Source of the DNA: Osmia lignaria lignaria
Lineage: Eukaryota; Arthropoda; Insecta; Hymenoptera; Megachilidae
DNA: 64,000 nt
Reading direction: 5' to 3'
Assembly: GCF_051020975.1 (NCBI RefSeq)
Contig: NW_027478166.1
Coordinates: 7,441,501 to 7,505,500, forward strand
Of the stretch, positions 24,717 to 37,560 are shown one piece after another. Both the position numbers and the translations under genes were made by a program. The notes under the pieces are model-generated. The model was not told the origin of the DNA. It did no database searches and saw only the letters and a program-made list of their open reading frames with translations. Within the stretch, counting starts at the first letter, position 1; the number at the start of each line of letters is the position of its first letter.

Positions 24717-26672
24717 TAAGAGACCTTTTTTGTAGAGAATAATGTTTCCTACAATTTACGTTCTATGATATTTTTTGATCAGAAGCGTAGTTCTCGAGAT
24801 ATATCAAGATATTTAAAAGTTCCGAAGCCGCACCAACATAATAGAGATACAGAAACACCGTGGCCCCTTTCTTTGAGATAACTCTGCACTAGTGCGAGCC
24901 GCAAATGCCACTTCCAGCTTAGCTGTGCAGAAGAAGAACAAGAAGAAGAAGAAATATCTCGAAATATGTCCGTCAGGCCCCTTCCCTTGAGATAAATCTG
25001 CAAATATCTCGGAAACGAAGCGAGCTATGGCAAAATCTTAAGAGACCTTTCTTGTAGAGAATTAAGTTTCCTACTTTTTATGTAGTATGATATTTTTTGA
25101 TCAGATGCGTAGTTCTCGGGATATATCAAGATATTTAAAAGTTCCGAAGCCGCACCAACATAATAGAGATACAGAAACACCGTGGCCCCTTTCTTTGAGA
25201 TAACTCTGCACTATTGCGCGCTGCAAATGCCACTTCCAGCTTAGCTGTGCAGAAGAAGAACAACAAGAAGAAGAAATATCTCCAAATATGTCCGTCAGGC
25301 CACTTCCCTTGAGATAAATCTGCAAATATCTCGGAAACGAAGCGAGCTATGGCAAAATGTTAAGAGACCTTTTTTGTAGAGAATTAAGTTTCCTACTTTT
25401 TATGTTCGATGATATTTTTTGATCAGAGGCGTAGTTCTCGAGATATATCAAGATATTTAAAAGTTCCGAAGCCGCACCAACATAATAGAGATACAGAAAC
25501 ACCATGGCCCCTTTCTTTGAGATAACTCTGCACGATTGCGAGCTGGAAATGCCACTTCCAGTTTAGCTGTGCAGAAGAAGAACAACAAGAAGAAGAAATA
25601 TCTCGAAATATGTCCATCAGGACCCTTCCCTTGAGATAAATCTGCAAATATCTCGGAAACGAAGCGAGCTATGGCAAAATGTTAAGAGACCTTTTTTGTA
25701 AAGAATTATGTTTCCTACAATTTATGTTCTATGATATTTTTTGATCAGAAGCGTAGTTTTCGAGATATATCGAGATATTTAAAAGTTCCGAAGCCGCACC
25801 AACATAATAGAGATACAGAAACACCGTGGCCCCTTTCTTTGGGATAACTCTGCACTATTGCGAGCTGCAAATGCCACTTCCAGCTTAGCTGTGCAGAAGA
25901 AGAACAACAAGAAGAAGAAATATCTCGAAATATGTCCGTCAGGCCACTTCCCTTGAGATAAATCTGCAAATATCTCGGAAACGAAGCGAGCTATGGCAAA
26001 ATGTTAAGAGACCTTTTTTGTAGAGAATTAAGTTTCCTACTTTTTATGTTCGATGATATTTTTTGATCAGAGGCGTAGTTCTCGAGATATATCAAGATAT
26101 TTAAAAGTTCTGAAGCCGCACCAACATAATAGAGATACAGAAACACCATGGCCCCTTTCTTTGAGATAACTCTGCACGATTGCGAGCTGGAAATGCCACT
26201 TCCAGTTTAGCTGTGCAGAAGAAGAACAACAAGAAGAAGAAATATCTCGAAATATGTCCATCAGGACCCTTCCCTTGAGATAAATCTGCAAATATCTCGG
26301 AAACGAAGCGAGCTATGGCAAAATGTTAAGAGACCTTTTTTGTAAAGAATTATGTTTCCTACAATTTATGTTCTATGATATTTTTTGATCAGGAGCGTAG
26401 TTTTCGAGATATATCGAGATATTTAAAAGTTCCGAAGCCGCACCAACATAATAGAGATACAGAAACACCGTGGCCCCTTTCTTTGGGATAACTCTGCACT
26501 ATTGCGAGCTGCAAATGCCACTTCCAGCTTAGCTGTGCAGAAGAAGAACAACAAGAACAAGAAATATCTCGAAATATGTCCGTCAGGCCACTTCCCTTGA
26601 GATAAATCTGCAAATATCTCGGAAACGAAGCGAGCTATGGCAAAATGTTAAGAGACCTTTTTTGTAGAGAAT
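24717..26672 (+). repeat. 6-monomer block, right copy of a pair 8372 bp apart
   Basis: Matches 16345-18300 in marker order. Differences include CTCCAAATATG near 25283, GTTCTGAAG near 26109 and CACGATTGCG against CACGAGTGCG in the fifth monomer. The two copies are separated by 26 monomers, so either the intervening units were amplified later or the block was transposed by out-of-register exchange. Confidence 0.88.
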
Positions 26673-28590
26673 TAAGTTTCCTACTTTTTATGTTCTATGA
26701 TATTTTTTGATCAGATGCGTAGTTCTCGAGATATATCAAGATATTTAAAAGTTCCGAAGCCGCACCAACATAATAGAGATACAGAAACACCGTGGCCCCT
26801 TTCTTTGAGATAACTCTGCACTAGTGCGAGCCGCAAATGCCACTTCCAGCTTAGCTGTGCAGAAGAAGAACAACAAGAAGAAGAAATATCTCGAAATATG
26901 TCCGTCAGGCCCCTTCCCTTGAGATAAATATGCAAATATCTCGGAAACGAAGCGAGCTATGGCAAAATGTTAAGAGACCTTTTTTGTAGAGAATTAAGTT
27001 TCCTACCTTTTATGTTCTATGATATTTTTTGATCAGATGCGTAGTTCTCGAGATATATCAAGATATTTAAAAGTTCCGAAGCCGCACCAACATAATAGAG
27101 ATACAGAAACACCGTGGCCCCTTTCTTTGAGATAACTCTGCACTATTGCGAGCCGCAAATGCCACTTCCAGCTTAGCTGTGCAGAGGAAGAACAACAAGA
27201 AGAAGAAATATCTCGAAATATGTCCGTCAGGCCCCTTCCCTTGAGATATATCTGCAAATATCTCGGAAACGAAGCGAGCCATGGCAAAATGTTAAGAGAC
27301 CTTTTTTGTAGAGAATTAAGTTTCCTACTTTTCATGTTCTATGATATTTTTTGATCAGATGCGTAGTTCTCGAGATATATCAAGATATTTAAAAGTTCCG
27401 AAGCCGCACCAACATAATAGAGATACAGAAACACCGTGGCCCCTTTCTTTGAGATAACTCTGCACTATTGCGAGCTGCAAATGCCACTTCCAGCTTAGCT
27501 GTGCAGAGGAAGAACAACAAGAAGAAGAAATATCTCGAAATATGTCCGTCAGGCCCCTTCCCTTGAGATATATCTGCAAATATCTCGGAAACGAAGCGAG
27601 CTATGGCAAAATGTTAAGAGACGTTTTTTGTAGAGAATTATGTTTCCTACAATTTATGTTCTATGATATTTTTTTATCAGAAGCGTAGTTTTCGAGATAT
27701 ATCGAGATATTTAAAAGTTCCGAAGACGCACCAACATAATAGAGATACAGAAACACCGTGGCCCCTTTCTTTGAGATAACTGTGCACTAGTGCGAGCCGC
27801 AAATGCCACTTCCAGCTTAGCTGTGCAGAAGAAGAACAACAAGAAGGAGAAATATCTCGAAATATGTCCGTCAGGCCCCTTCCCTTGAGATATATGTGCA
27901 AATATCTCGGAAACGAAGCGAGCTATGGCAAAATGTTAAGAGACGTTTTTTGTAGAGAATTATGTTTCCTACAATTTATGTTCTATGATATTTTTTGATC
28001 AGAAGCGTAGTTTTCGAGATATATCGAGATATTTAAAAGTTCCGAAGACGCACCAACATAATAGAGATACAGAAACACCGTGGCCCCTTTCTTTGAGATA
28101 ACTGTGCACTAGTGCGAGCCGCAAATGCCACTTCCAGCTTAGCTGTGCAGAAGAAGAACAACAAGAAGAAGAAATATCTCGAAATATGTCCGTCAGGCCC
28201 CTTCCCTTGAGATATATGTGCAAATATCTCGGAAACGAAGCGAGCTATGGCAAAATGTTAAGAGACCGTTTTTGTAGAGAATTAAGTTTCCTACTTTTCA
28301 TGTTCTATGATATTTTTTGATCAGACGCGTAGTTCTCGAGATATATCAAGATATTTAAAAGTTCCGAAGCCGCACCAACATAATAGAGATACAGAAACAC
28401 CGTGGCCCCTTTCTTTGAGATAACTCTGCACTATTGCGAGCTGCAAATGCCACTTCCAGCTTAGCTGTGCAGAAGAAGAACAACAAGAAGAAGAAATATC
28501 TCGAAATATGTCCGTCAGGCCCCTTCCCTTGAGATAAATCTGCAAATATCTCGGAAACGAAGCGAGCTATGGCAAAATGTTAAGAGACCT
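26673..28590 (+). repeat. 6-monomer block, left copy of a pair 5796 bp apart
   Basis: Monomers 26711, 27033, 27355, 27677, 27999 and 28321 match 32507-34438, 18 monomers downstream. Markers: AAATATGCAAATATC, CTACCTTTTATG, GCGAGCCATGGC, TTTTTTTATCAG, GAAGACGCACC, GAAGGAGAAATATC and GAGACCGTTTTTG. The copies part at the tail of the sixth unit (CCTTATTTG against CCTTTTTTG). Confidence 0.88.
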
Positions 28591-28642
28591 TATTTGTAGA
28601 GAATTAGGTTTCCTACTTTTTATGTTCTATGATATTATTTGA

Positions 28643-29286
28643 TCAGATGCGTAGTTCTCGAGATATATCAAGATATTTAAAAGTTCCGAAGCCGCACCAA
28701 CATAATAGAGATACAGAAACACCGTGGCCCCTTTCTTTCAGATAACTCTGCACTATTGCGAGCTGGAAATGCCACTTCCAGTTTAGCTGTGCAGAAGAAG
28801 AACAACAAGAAGAAGAAATATCCCGAAATATGTCCGTCAGGCCCCTTCCCTTGAGATAAATCTGCATATATCTCGGAAACGAAGCGAGCTATGGCAAAAT
28901 GTTAAGAGACCTTTTTGGTAGAGAATTAAGTTTCCTACTTTTTATGTTCTATGATATTATTTGATCAGATGCGTAGTTCTCGAGATATATCAAGATATTT
29001 AAAAGTTCCGAAGCCGCACCAACATAATAGAGATACAGAAACACCGTGGCCCCTTTCTTTCAGATAACTCTGCACTATTGCGAGCTGGAAATGCCACTTC
29101 CAGTTTAGCTGTGCAGAAGAAGAACAACAAGAAGAAGAAATATCCCGAAATATGTCCGTCAGGCCCCTTCCCTTGAGATAAATCTGCATATATTCCGGAA
29201 ACGAAGCGAGCTATGGCAAAATGTTAAGAGACCTTTTTGGTAGAGAATGAAGTTTCCTACTTTTTATGTTCTATGATATTTTTTGA
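28643..29286 (+). repeat. Two-monomer cassette with TTTCAGATAA and ATCCCGAAAT
   Basis: Both monomers carry GCTGGAAATGCCACTTCCAG, ATCCCGAAATATG and CTGCATATAT, and are joined by GATATTATTTGATC. The doublet recurs at 35083, 38303, 44421 and 47641. The second unit has TATTCCGG in the first three copies and TATCTCGG in the last two, so two lineages of the doublet exist. Confidence 0.88.
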
Positions 29287-32200
29287 TCAGATGCGTAGTT
29301 CTCGAGATATATCAAGATATTTAAAAGTTCCGAAGCCGCACCAACATAATAGAGATACAGAAACACCGTGGCCCCTTTCTTTGAGATAACTCTGCACTAT
29401 TGCGAGCTGCAAATGCCACTTCCAGCTTAGCTGTGCAGAAGAAGAACAACAAGAAGAAGAAATATCTCGAAATATGTCCGTCAGACCCCTTCCCTTGAGA
29501 TGAATCTGCAAATATCTCGGAAACGAAGCGAGCTATGGCAAAATGTTAAGAGACCTTTTTTGTAGAGAATAATGTTTCCTACAATTTACGTTCTATGATA
29601 TTTTTTGATCAGAGGCGTAGTTCTCGAGATATATCAAGATATTTAAAAGTTCCGAAGCCGCACCAACATAATAGAGATACAGAAACACCATGGCCCCTTT
29701 CTTTGAGATAACTCTGCACGATTGCGAGCTGGAAATGCCACTTCCAGTTTAGCTGTGCAGAAGAAGAACAACAAGAAGAAGAAATATCTCGAAATATGTC
29801 CATCAGGACCCTTCCCTTGAGATAAATCTGCAAATATCTCGGAAACGAAGCGAGCTATGGCAAAATGTTAAGAGACCTTTTTTGTAAAGAATTATGTTTC
29901 CTACAATTTATGTTCTATGATATTTTTTGATCAGGAGCGTAGTTTTCGAGATATATCGAGATATTTAAAAGTTCCGAAGCCGCACCAACATAATAGAGAT
30001 ACAGAAACACCGTGGCCCCTTTCTTTGGGATAACTCTGCACTATTGCGAGCTGCAAATGCCACTTCCAGCTTAGCTGTGCAGAAGAAGAACAACAAGAAC
30101 AAGAAATATCTCGAAATATGTCCGTCAGGCCACTTCCCTTGAGATAAATCTGCAAATATCTCGGAAACGAAGCGAGCTATGGCAAAATGTTAAGAGACCT
30201 TTTTTGTAGAGAATTAAGTTTCCTACTTTTTATGTTCGATGATATTTTTTGATCAGATGCGTAGTTCTCGAGATATATCAAGATATTTAAAAGTTCCGAA
30301 GCTGCACCAACATAATAGAGGTACAGAAACACCGTGGCCTCTTTCTTTGAGATAACTCTGCACTATTGCGAGCTGCAAATGCCACTTCGAGCTTAGCTGT
30401 GCAGAAGAAGAACAACAAGAAGAAGAAATATCTCGAAATATGTCCGTCAGACCCCTTCCCTTGAGATGAATCTGCAAATATCTCGGAAACGAAGCGAGCT
30501 ATGGCAAAATGTTAAGAGACCTTTTTTGTAGAGAATGATGTTTCCTACAATTTACGTTCTATGATATTTTTTGATCAGAAGCGTAGTTTTCGAGATATAT
30601 CGAGATATTTAAAAGTTCCGAAGGCGCACCAACATAATAGAGATACAGAAACACCGTGGCCCCTTTCTTTGAGATAACTCTGCACTAGTGCGAGCCGCAA
30701 ATGCCACTTCCAGCTTAGCTGTGCAGAAGAAGAACAACAAGAAGAAGAAATATCTCGAAATATGTCCGTTAGGCCCCTTCCCTTGAGATAAATCTGCAAA
30801 TATCTCGGAAACGAAGCGAGCTATGGCAAAATGTTAAGAGACCTTTTTTGTAGCGAATTAAGTTTCCTACTTTTTATGTTCTATGATATTTTTTGATCAG
30901 AAGCGTAGTTTTCGAGATATATCGAGATATTTAAAAGTTCCGAAGCCGCACCAACATAATAGAGATACAGAAACACCGTGGCCCCTTTCTTTGAGATAAC
31001 TCTGCACTAGTGCGAGCCGCAAATGCCACTTCCAGCTTAGCTGTGCAGAAGAAGAACAACAAGAAGAAGAAATATCTCGAAATATGTCCGTCAGGCCCCT
31101 TCCCTTGAGATAAATATGCAAATATCTCGGAAACGAAGCGAGCTATGGCAAAATGTTAAGAGACCTTTTTTGTAGAGAATTAAGTTTCCTACTTTTTATG
31201 TTCTATGATAATTTTTGATCAGATGCGTAGTTCTCGAGATATATCAAGATATTTAAAAGTTCCGAAGCCGCACCAACATAATAGAGATACAGAAACACCG
31301 TGGCCCCTTTCTTTGAGATAACTCTGCACTATTGCGAGCTGCAAATGCCACTTCCAGCTTAGCTGTGCAGAGGAAGAACAACAAGAAGAAGAAATAACTC
31401 GAAATATGTCCGTCAGGCCCCTTCCCTTGAGATATATCTGCAAATATCTCGGAAACGAAGCGAGCTATGGCAAAATGTTGAGAGACCTTTTTTGTAGAGA
31501 ATTATGTTTCCTACAATTTATGTTCTATGATATTTTTTGATCAGAAGCGTAGTTTTCGAGATATATCGAGATATTTAAAAGTTCCGAAGCCGCACCAACA
31601 TAATAGAGATACAGAAACACCGTGGCCCCTTTCTTTGAGATAACTCTGCACTAGTGCGAGCCGCAAATGCCACTTCCAGCTTAGCTGTGCAGAAGAAGAA
31701 CAACAAGAAGAAGAAATATCTCCAAATATGTCCGTCAGGCCCCTTCCCTTGAGATAAATATGCAAATATCTCGGAAACGAAGCGAGCTATGGCAAAATGT
31801 TAAGAGACCTTTTTTGTAGAGAATTATGTTTCCTACAATTTATGTTCTATGATATTTTTTGATCAGAAGCGTAGTTTTCGAGATATATCGAGATATTTAA
31901 AAGTTCCGAAGCCGCACCAACATAATAGAGATACAGAAACACCGTGGCCCCTTTCTTTGAGATAACTCTGCACTAGTGCGAGCCGCAAATGCCACTTCCA
32001 GCTTAGCTGTGCAGAAGAAGAACAACAAGAAGAAGAAATATCTCCAAATATGTCCGTCAGGCCCCTTCCCTTGAGATAAATATGCAAATATCTCGGAAAG
32101 GAAGCGAGCTATGGCAAAATGTTAAGAGACCTTTTTTGTAGAGAATTAAGTTTCCTACTTTTTATGTTCTATGATATTTTTTGATCAGATGCGTAGTTCT

Positions 32201-32506
32201 CGAGATATATCAAGATATTTAAAAGTTCCGAAGCCGCACCAACATAATAGAGATACAGAAACACCGTGGCCCCTTTCTTTGAGATAACTCTGCACTAGTG
32301 CGAGCCGCAAATGCCACTTCCAGCTTAGCTGTGCAGAAGAAGAACAACAAGAAGAAGAAATATCTCGAAATATGTCCGTCAGGCCCCTTCCCTTGAGATA
32401 AATCTGCAAATATCTCGGAAACGAAGCGAGCTATGGCAAAATGTTAAGAGACCTTTTTTGTAGAGAATTAAGTTTCCTACTTTTTATGTTCTATGATATT
32501 TTTTGA
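29287..32506 (+). repeat. Mosaic monomers 29287-32506
   Basis: Ten monomers. Units 29609 and 29931 repeat the ACCATGGCC and GAACAAGAAATATC subfamilies seen near 17.7 and 26.1 kb, followed at 30253 by a TGCACCAAC / CACTTCGAGC unit like 20271. Units 30575-31219 resemble the CAFG-type run at 36049 and 39269 (GAAGGCGCACC, CCGTTAGGCC). Units 31541 and 31863 are an adjacent single-monomer duplication sharing CTCCAAATATG, with GGAAAGGAAG in the second tail only. Confidence 0.82.
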
Positions 32507-34438
32507 TCAGATGCGTAGTTCTCGAGATATATCAAGATATTTAAAAGTTCCGAAGCCGCACCAACATAATAGAGATACAGAAACACCGTGGCCCCTTTCT
32601 TTGAGATAACTCTGCACTAGTGCGAGCCGCAAATGCCACTTCCAGCTTAGCTGTGCAGAAGAAGAACAACAAGAAGAAGAAATATCTCGAAATATGTCCG
32701 TCAGGCCCCTTCCCTTGAGATAAATATGCAAATATCTCGGAAACGAAGCGAGCTATGGCAAAATGTTAAGAGACCTTTTTTGTAGAGAATTAAGTTTCCT
32801 ACCTTTTATGTTCTATGATATTTTTTGATCAGATGCGTAGTTCTCGAGATATATCAAGATATTTAAAAGTTCCGAAGCCGCACCAACATAATAGAGATAC
32901 AGAAACACCGTGGCCCCTTTCTTTGAGATAACTCTGCACTATTGCGAGCCGCAAATGCCACTTCCAGCTTAGCTGTGCAGAGGAAGAACAACAAGAAGAA
33001 GAAATATCTCGAAATATGTCCGTCAGGCCCCTTCCCTTGAGATATATCTGCAAATATCTCGGAAACGAAGCGAGCCATGGCAAAATGTTAAGAGACCTTT
33101 TTTGTAGAGAATTAAGTTTCCTACTTTTCATGTTCTATGATATTTTTTGATCAGATGCGTAGTTCTCGAGATATATCAAGATATTTAAAAGTTCCGAAGC
33201 CGCACCAACATAATAGAGATACAGAAACACCGTGGCCCCTTTCTTTGAGATAACTCTGCACTATTGCGAGCTGCAAATGCCACTTCCAGCTTAGCTGTGC
33301 AGAGGAAGAACAACAAGAAGAAGAAATATCTCGAAATATGTCCGTCAGGCCCCTTCCCTTGAGATATATCTGCAAATATCTCGGAAACGAAGCGAGCTAT
33401 GGCAAAATGTTAAGAGACGTTTTTTGTAGAGAATTATGTTTCCTACAATTTATGTTCTATGATATTTTTTTATCAGAAGCGTAGTTTTCGAGATATATCG
33501 AGATATTTAAAAGTTCCGAAGACGCACCAACATAATAGAGATACAGAAACACCGTGGCCCCTTTCTTTGAGATAACTGTGCACTAGTGCGAGCCGCAAAT
33601 GCCACTTCCAGCTTAGCTGTGCAGAAGAAGAACAACAAGAAGGAGAAATATCTCGAAATATGTCCGTCAGGCCCCTTCCCTTGAGATATATGTGCAAATA
33701 TCTCGGAAACGAAGCGAGCTATGGCAAAATGTTAAGAGACGTTTTTTGTAGAGAATTATGTTTCCTACAATTTATGTTCTATGATATTTTTTGATCAGAA
33801 GCGTAGTTTTCGAGATATATCGAGATATTTAAAAGTTCCGAAGACGCACCAACATAATAGAGATACAGAAACACCGTGGCCCCTTTCTTTGAGATAACTG
33901 TGCACTAGTGCGAGCCGCAAATGCCACTTCCAGCTTAGCTGTGCAGAAGAAGAACAACAAGAAGAAGAAATATCTCGAAATATGTCCGTCAGGCCCCTTC
34001 CCTTGAGATATATGTGCAAATATCTCGGAAACGAAGCGAGCTATGGCAAAATGTTAAGAGACCGTTTTTGTAGAGAATTAAGTTTCCTACTTTTCATGTT
34101 CTATGATATTTTTTGATCAGACGCGTAGTTCTCGAGATATATCAAGATATTTAAAAGTTCCGAAGCCGCACCAACATAATAGAGATACAGAAACACCGTG
34201 GCCCCTTTCTTTGAGATAACTCTGCACTATTGCGAGCTGCAAATGCCACTTCCAGCTTAGCTGTGCAGAAGAAGAACAACAAGAAGAAGAAATATCTCGA
34301 AATATGTCCGTCAGGCCCCTTCCCTTGAGATAAATCTGCAAATATCTCGGAAACGAAGCGAGCTATGGCAAAATGTTAAGAGACCTTTTTTGTAGAGAAT
34401 TAAGTTTCCTACTTTTTATGTTCTATGATATTTTCTGA
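32507..34438 (+). repeat. 6-monomer block, right copy of a pair 5796 bp apart
   Basis: Carries the same ordered private markers as 26673-28590. Its last two to three monomers are also part of the 10-monomer duplication that starts near 33.5 kb, so two exchange histories overlap here. Confidence 0.86.
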
Positions 34439-36769
34439 TCAGATGCGTAGTTCTCGAGATATATCAAGATATTTAAAAGTTCCGAAGCCGCACCAACATG
34501 ATAGAGATACAGAAACACCGTGGCCCCATTCTTTGAGATAACTCTGCACTATTGCGAGCTGCAAATGCCACTTCCAGCTTAGCTGTGCAGAGGAAGAACA
34601 ACAAGAAGAAGAAGTATCTCGAAATATGTCCGTCAGGCCCGTTCCTTTGAGCTGAATCTGCAAATATCTCGGACACGAAGCGAGCTATGGCAAAATGTTA
34701 AGAGACGTTTTTTGTAGAGAATTATGTTTCCTACAATTTATGTTCTATGATATTTTTTGATCAGAAGCGTAGTTTTCGAGATATATCGAGATATTTAAAA
34801 GATCCGAAGCCGCACCAACATAATAGAGATACAGAAACACCGTGGCCCCTTTCTTTGAGATAACTCTGCACCATTGCGAGCTGCAAATGCCACTTCCAGC
34901 TTAGCTGTGCAGAAGAAGACCAACAAGAAGAAGAAATATCTCGAAATATGTCCGTCAGGCCCCTTCCCTTGAGATAAATCTGCAAATATCTCGGAAACGA
35001 AGCGAGCTATGGCAAAATGTTAAGAGACCTTATTTGTAGAGAATTAAGTTTCCTACTTTTTATGTTCTATGATATTATTTGATCAGATGCGTAGTTCTCG
35101 AGATATATCAAGATATTTAAAAGTTCCGAAGCCGCACCAACATAATAGAGATACAGAAACACCGTGGCCCCTTTCTTTCAGATAACTCTGCACTATTGCG
35201 AGCTGGAAATGCCACTTCCAGTTTAGCTGTGCAGAAGAAGAACAACAAGAAGAAGAAATATCCCGAAATATGTCCGTCAGGCCCCTTCCCTTGAGATAAA
35301 TCTGCATATATCTCGGAAACGAAGCGAGCTATGGCAAAATGTTAAGAGACCTTTTTGGTAGAGAATTAAGTTTCCTACTTTTTATGTTCTATGATATTAT
35401 TTGATCAGATGCGTAGTTCTCGAGATATATCAAGATATTTAAAAGTTCCGAAGCCGCACCAACATAATAGAGATACAGAAACACCGTGGCCCCTTTCTTT
35501 CAGATAACTCTGCACTATTGCGAGCTGGAAATGCCACTTCCAGTTTAGCTGTGCAGAAGAAGAACAACAAGAAGAAGAAATATCCCGAAATATGTCCGTC
35601 AGGCCCCTTCCCTTGAGATAAATCTGCATATATTCCGGAAACGAAGCGAGCTATGGCAAAATGTTAAGAGACCTTTTTGGTAGAGAATGAAGTTTCCTAC
35701 TTTTTATGTTCTATGATATTTTTTCATCAGATGCGTAGTTCTCGAGATATATCAAGATATTTAAAAGTTCCGAAGCCGCACCAACATAATAGAGATACAG
35801 AAACACCGTGGCCCCTTTCTTTGAGATAACTCTGCACTATTGCGAGCTGCAAATGCCACTTCCAGCTTAGCTGTGCAGAAGAAGAACAACAAGAAGAAGA
35901 AATATCTCGAAATATGTCCGTCAGACCCCTTCCCTTGAGATGAATCTGCAAATATCTCGGAAACGAAGCGAGCTATGGCAAAATGTTAAGAGACCTTTTT
36001 TGTAGAGAATAATGTTTCCTACAATTTACGTTCTATGATATTTTTTGATCAGAAGCGTAGTTTTCGAGATATATCGAGATATTTAAAAGTTCCGAAGGCG
36101 CACCAACATAATAGAGATACAGAAACACCGTGGCCCCTTTCTTTGAGATAACTCTGCACTAGTGCGAGCCGCAAATGCCACTTCCAGCTTAGCTGTGCAG
36201 AAGAAGAACAACAAGAAGAAGAAATATCTCGAAATATGTCCGTTAGGCCCCTTCCCTTGAGATAAATCTGCAAATATCTCGGAAACGAAGCGAGCTATGG
36301 CAAAATGTTAAGAGACCTTTTTTGTAGAGAATTATGTTTCCTACTTTTTATGTTCTATGATATTTTTTGATCAGAAGCGTAGTTTTCGAGATATATCGAG
36401 ATATTTAAAAGTTCCGAAGCCGCACCAACATAATAGAGATACAGAAACACCGTGGCCCCTTTCTTTGAGATAACTCTGCACTAGTGCGAGCCGCAAATGC
36501 CACTTCCAGCTTAGCTGTGCAGAAGAAGAACAACAAGAAGAAGAAATATCTCGAAATATGTCCGTCAGGCCCCTTCCCTTGAGATAAATATGCAAATATC
36601 TCGGAAACGAAGCGAGCTATGGCAAAATGTTAAGAGACCTTTTTTGTAGAGAATTAAGTTTCCTACTTTTTATGTTGTATGATAATTTTTGATCAGATGC
36701 GTAGTTCTCGAGATATATCAAGATATTTAAAAGTTCCGAAGCCGCACCAACATAATAGAGATACAGAAA
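33550..36769 (+). repeat. 10-monomer block, copy 1 (3220 bp)
   Basis: Matches the following 3220 bp. Shared private markers in order: TATATGTGCAAATATC, GAGACCGTTTTTG, GACGCG head, TTTTCTGATC, CAACATGATAG, GGCCCCATTC, GGACACGAAG, AAAAGATCCG, GAAGACCAAC, CCTTATTTG, TATTCCGG, TTTTCATCAG, GAAGGCGCACC and GTTGTATGATAATTTTTG. I saw no difference between the copies at the markers I compared. Edges are known only to within the junction interval 36743-36797. Confidence 0.9.
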
Positions 36770-37419
36770 CACCGTGGCCCCTTTCTTTGAGATAACTGTG
36801 CACTAGTGCGAGCCGCAAATGCCACTTCCAGCTTAGCTGTGCAGAAGAAGAACAACAAGAAGGAGAAATATCTCGAAATATGTCCGTCAGGCCCCTTCCC
36901 TTGAGATATATGTGCAAATATCTCGGAAACGAAGCGAGCTATGGCAAAATGTTAAGAGACGTTTTTTGTAGAGAATTATGTTTCCTACAATTTATGTTCT
37001 ATGATATTTTTTGATCAGAAGCGTAGTTTTCGAGATATATCGAGATATTTAAAAGTTCCGAAGACGCACCAACATAATAGAGATACAGAAACACCGTGGC
37101 CCCTTTCTTTGAGATAACTGTGCACTAGTGCGAGCCGCAAATGCCACTTCCAGCTTAGCTGTGCAGAAGAAGAACAACAAGAAGAAGAAATATCTCGAAA
37201 TATGTCCGTCAGGCCCCTTCCCTTGAGATATATGTGCAAATATCTCGGAAACGAAGCGAGCTATGGCAAAATGTTAAGAGACCGTTTTTGTAGAGAATTA
37301 AGTTTCCTACTTTTCATGTTCTATGATATTTTTTGATCAGACGCGTAGTTCTCGAGATATATCAAGATATTTAAAAGTTCCGAAGCCGCACCAACATAAT
37401 AGAGATACAGAAACACCGT

Positions 37420-37446
37420 GGCCCCTTTCTTTGAGATAACTCTGCA
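37420..37446 (+). repeat. Internal subrepeat copy A within the monomer
   Basis: These 27 bp match 37534-37560, 114 bp downstream in the same monomer, at 24 of 27 positions. Both copies are preceded by CCGT and followed by GCGAGCT and a GCAAA-containing segment, with different gap lengths. The order of shared blocks (CCGT, GGCCCCTT, TTGAGATAA, TCTGCA, GCGAGCT) suggests that the 322-bp unit grew from an internal duplication. The pair is present in essentially every monomer; one copy is given as the example. Confidence 0.75.
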
Positions 37447-37454
37447 CTATTGCG

Positions 37455-37483
37455 AGCTGCAAATGCCACTTCCAGCTTAGCTG
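37455..37483 (+). other. Short dyads: AGCTGCAA/TTCCAGCT hairpin and CAGCTTAGCTG
   Basis: AGCTGCAA (37455-37462) and TTCCAGCT (37470-37477) are complementary at seven of eight positions around a 7-nt loop. CAGCT and AGCTG flank one base at 37473-37483, so the two dyads overlap and exclude each other. In the subfamily with GCTGGAAATGCCACTTCCAG the stem CTGGAA/TTCCAG is perfect over six pairs. No function is implied by the sequence alone. Confidence 0.6.
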
Positions 37484-37487
37484 TGCA

Positions 37488-37512
37488 GAAGAAGAACAAC
37501 AAGAAGAAGAAA
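37488..37512 (+). repeat. GAA-rich purine tract inside the monomer
   Basis: Each monomer contains a short imperfect (GAA)n run interrupted by CAACAA. It is the only microsatellite-like stretch in the unit and the site of the single 3-bp deletion seen in the array (monomer 14478). Substitutions within it (GAGGAAG, GAACAAG, GAAGACC, GAAGATG, GAACATC) define several subfamilies. Confidence 0.85.
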
Positions 37513-37533
37513 TATCTCGAAATATGTCCGTCA

Positions 37534-37560
37534 GGCCCCTTCCCTTGAGATAAATCTGCA
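37534..37560 (+). repeat. Internal subrepeat copy B within the monomer
   Basis: Partner of the 27-bp segment 114 bp upstream. In many monomers this copy carries a linked group of changes (GGCCAGTTCCTTTGAGCTGA in place of GGCCCCTTCCCTTGAGATAA), which moves as a block and marks one common subfamily, for example at 632, 1598, 6428, 11902, 52149 and 58265. Confidence 0.75.

Noticed and set aside
37371..37390. tRNA-derived SINE with RNA polymerase III B box
   Set aside because: GTTCCGAAGCC resembles the B box only partly, no A box is found upstream, and the T run is at the wrong place to define a short transcript.
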